Shown: positions 61,630-64,000 of the stretch, piece after piece
Layout: each line of letters begins with the position of its first letter
How positions within the stretch are numbered: the first letter of the stretch is position 1
Origin: Rhodococcus sp. P-2
GTDB lineage: Bacteria; Actinomycetota; Actinomycetes; Mycobacteriales; Mycobacteriaceae
Reading direction: 5' to 3'
DNA: 64,000 nucleotides
Assembly: GCF_016598535.1 (NCBI RefSeq)
Contig: NZ_CP066779.1
Span: 4,958,053 to 5,022,052, forward strand
Notes under the pieces: generated by a model
The model's input: the letters and a program-made list of their open reading frames with translations, nothing else
Databases searched by the model: none
Told to the model about the DNA's origin: nothing
Translations under genes and position numbers: made by a program

Positions 61630-63248
<1,619 letters not shown>

Positions 63249-63436
63249 CGACACGCGCCCGGTGGTGAGAGTTACCCCACGATAATCGGGTGAGTACAAG
63301 GGTGTTGCGCAGGCGGTCCAACCGTTATCGTCGGCTCAGCCCCCAGCTAACAAAGCATGACAAAACGGTCACCGAACGGTGATTCGGATACTTCAATAAG
63401 CTGTAGTCAAGAACTCAGTCGTCGAGAGGGAGATCT
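63249..63436 (+). other. Intergenic leader of metK
   Basis: This 188-base gap has no SAM-riboswitch-like core (no kink-turn GA pairs or conserved four-way junction segments were recognised). A GGTGAGAGTTACCCCACGAT stretch and the AT-rich GATACTTCAATAAGCTGTAGTC (about 63387-63408) suggest an ordinary promoter. Confidence 0.35.
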
Positions 63437-64000
63437 GTGAGCAAGTCCGGCAGTCGGCTATTCACCAGCGAGTCCGTCACCGAGGGGCACCCGGACAAGA
63501 TCTGTGACGCGATCAGCGACTCGATCCTCGACGCGCTGCTCACCCAGGACCCGCGCGCCCGCGTGGCCGTCGAGACACTGGTCACCACCGGCCAGGTTCA
63601 CGTAGCCGGCGAGGTCACCACCACTGCGTACGCGGACATTCCGAAGATCGTGCGCGACACGGTCCTCGAAATCGGCTACGACAGCTCCGCGAAGGGTTTC
63701 GACGGAAACTCGTGCGGTGTCAACGTCGCGATCGGCGCTCAGTCGCCCGAGATCGCGCAGGGTGTCGATCATTCGCACGAGGCTCGCGTCGACGGAATCA
63801 GCGACGACGAGATCGACCGTCAGGGTGCGGGCGACCAGGGCCTGATGTTCGGTTACGCCACCACGGACACGCCGGAACTGATGCCGCTGCCCATCGCGCT
63901 GGCTCATCGTCTCTCCCGCCGGTTGACCGAGGTCCGCAAGTCCGGCGTGCTGCCGTACCTGCGCCCGGACGGCAAGACCCAGGTCACCATCGAGTACGAC
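63437..64000 (+). CDS. metK: S-adenosylmethionine synthetase, partial at window edge
   Basis: 188 residues are visible: [27 protein letters not shown] (ATP/metal), [21 protein letters not shown], and [31 protein letters not shown]. The frame continues past the right edge, and the GTG start has AGGGAG upstream. It makes SAM, and clusters with coaBC and rpoZ as in mycobacteria. Confidence 0.97.
   Translation, partial: MSKSGSRLFTSESVTEGHPDKICDAISDSILDALLTQDPRARVAVETLVTTGQVHVAGEVTTTAYADIPKIVRDTVLEIGYDSSAKGFDGNSCGVNVAIGAQSPEIAQGVDHSHEARVDGISDDEIDRQGAGDQGLMFGYATTDTPELMPLPIALAHRLSRRLTEVRKSGVLPYLRPDGKTQVTIEYD

Noticed and set aside
63249..63436. SAM riboswitch before metK
   Set aside because: No recognisable SAM-I, II or IV core was seen; an ordinary promoter region is the simpler reading.

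Overview
The window reads as chromosomal DNA of a high-GC, mycolic-acid actinobacterium, most likely Rhodococcus (erythropolis/qingshengii-like). This is inferred from protein style, many GTG starts and gene order. Several blocks keep the order known from Mycobacterium tuberculosis: ypfJ-like/aspS/rarA/alaS/ruvX/mltG/aroE/prepilin peptidase; aroC-aroK-aroB-aroQ/Rv2536-like/pepQ/efp/nusB; and pyrR-pyrB-pyrC-Rv1382-like-carA-carB-pyrF/mihF-gmk-rpoZ-coaBC-metK. No rRNA, tRNA, CRISPR array, insertion sequence or prophage was recognised.

Left part (1-30 kb) is accessory. After a partial P-loop protein come an Rpf/LysM resuscitation-promoting factor and a TetR regulator divergent from a permease operon. 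That operon holds two urea-carboxylase-associated proteins and a lone carboxyltransferase half of urea carboxylase; no biotin carboxylase, biotin carrier or allophanate hydrolase gene follows. Next is a minus-strand run (RidA, DUF5995, CBS/DUF294 nucleotidyltransferase, Fic). A LexA-type box separates it from a plus-strand run: an Rv2578c-like radical SAM protein, Hen1 and Pnkp, the last two being the bacterial RNA-repair pair. Behind pnkp lies a scar where the front halves of a methyltransferase gene and an MFS gene meet head-on. Then come LacI, AraC, cupin and HD-domain genes, a CHAP protein, a DHA2 drug exporter with its TetR, PhnA/YjdM, an iron-siderophore-type binding lipoprotein, DUF1622, DUF2252, an SRPBCC/HTH pair and a YpfJ-type metallopeptidase.

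Right part (30-64 kb) is mostly conserved housekeeping: aspS, DUF389, a phosphotransferase, rarA, alaS, ruvX, mltG, the shikimate genes, efp, nusB, the complete de novo pyrimidine operon up to OMP, and nucleotide, coenzyme A and SAM synthesis genes. Genes here are tightly packed with ATGA/GTGA overlaps. The pyr operon carries a PyrR-type RNA site next to the pyrR Shine-Dalgarno, and strong hairpins end the phosphotransferase, serine protease and aroQ units.

Points deserving most attention: the SOS-box/radical SAM/Hen1/Pnkp arrangement; the incomplete urea carboxylase locus; the overlapping Fic and CBS/DUF294 genes; the double-truncation scar; a 25-bp tandem duplication across the gmk start; a perfect 20-bp hairpin coding the C-terminus of TetR; and a probable frameshift in the HD-domain gene. 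No clearly unprecedented system was proven.
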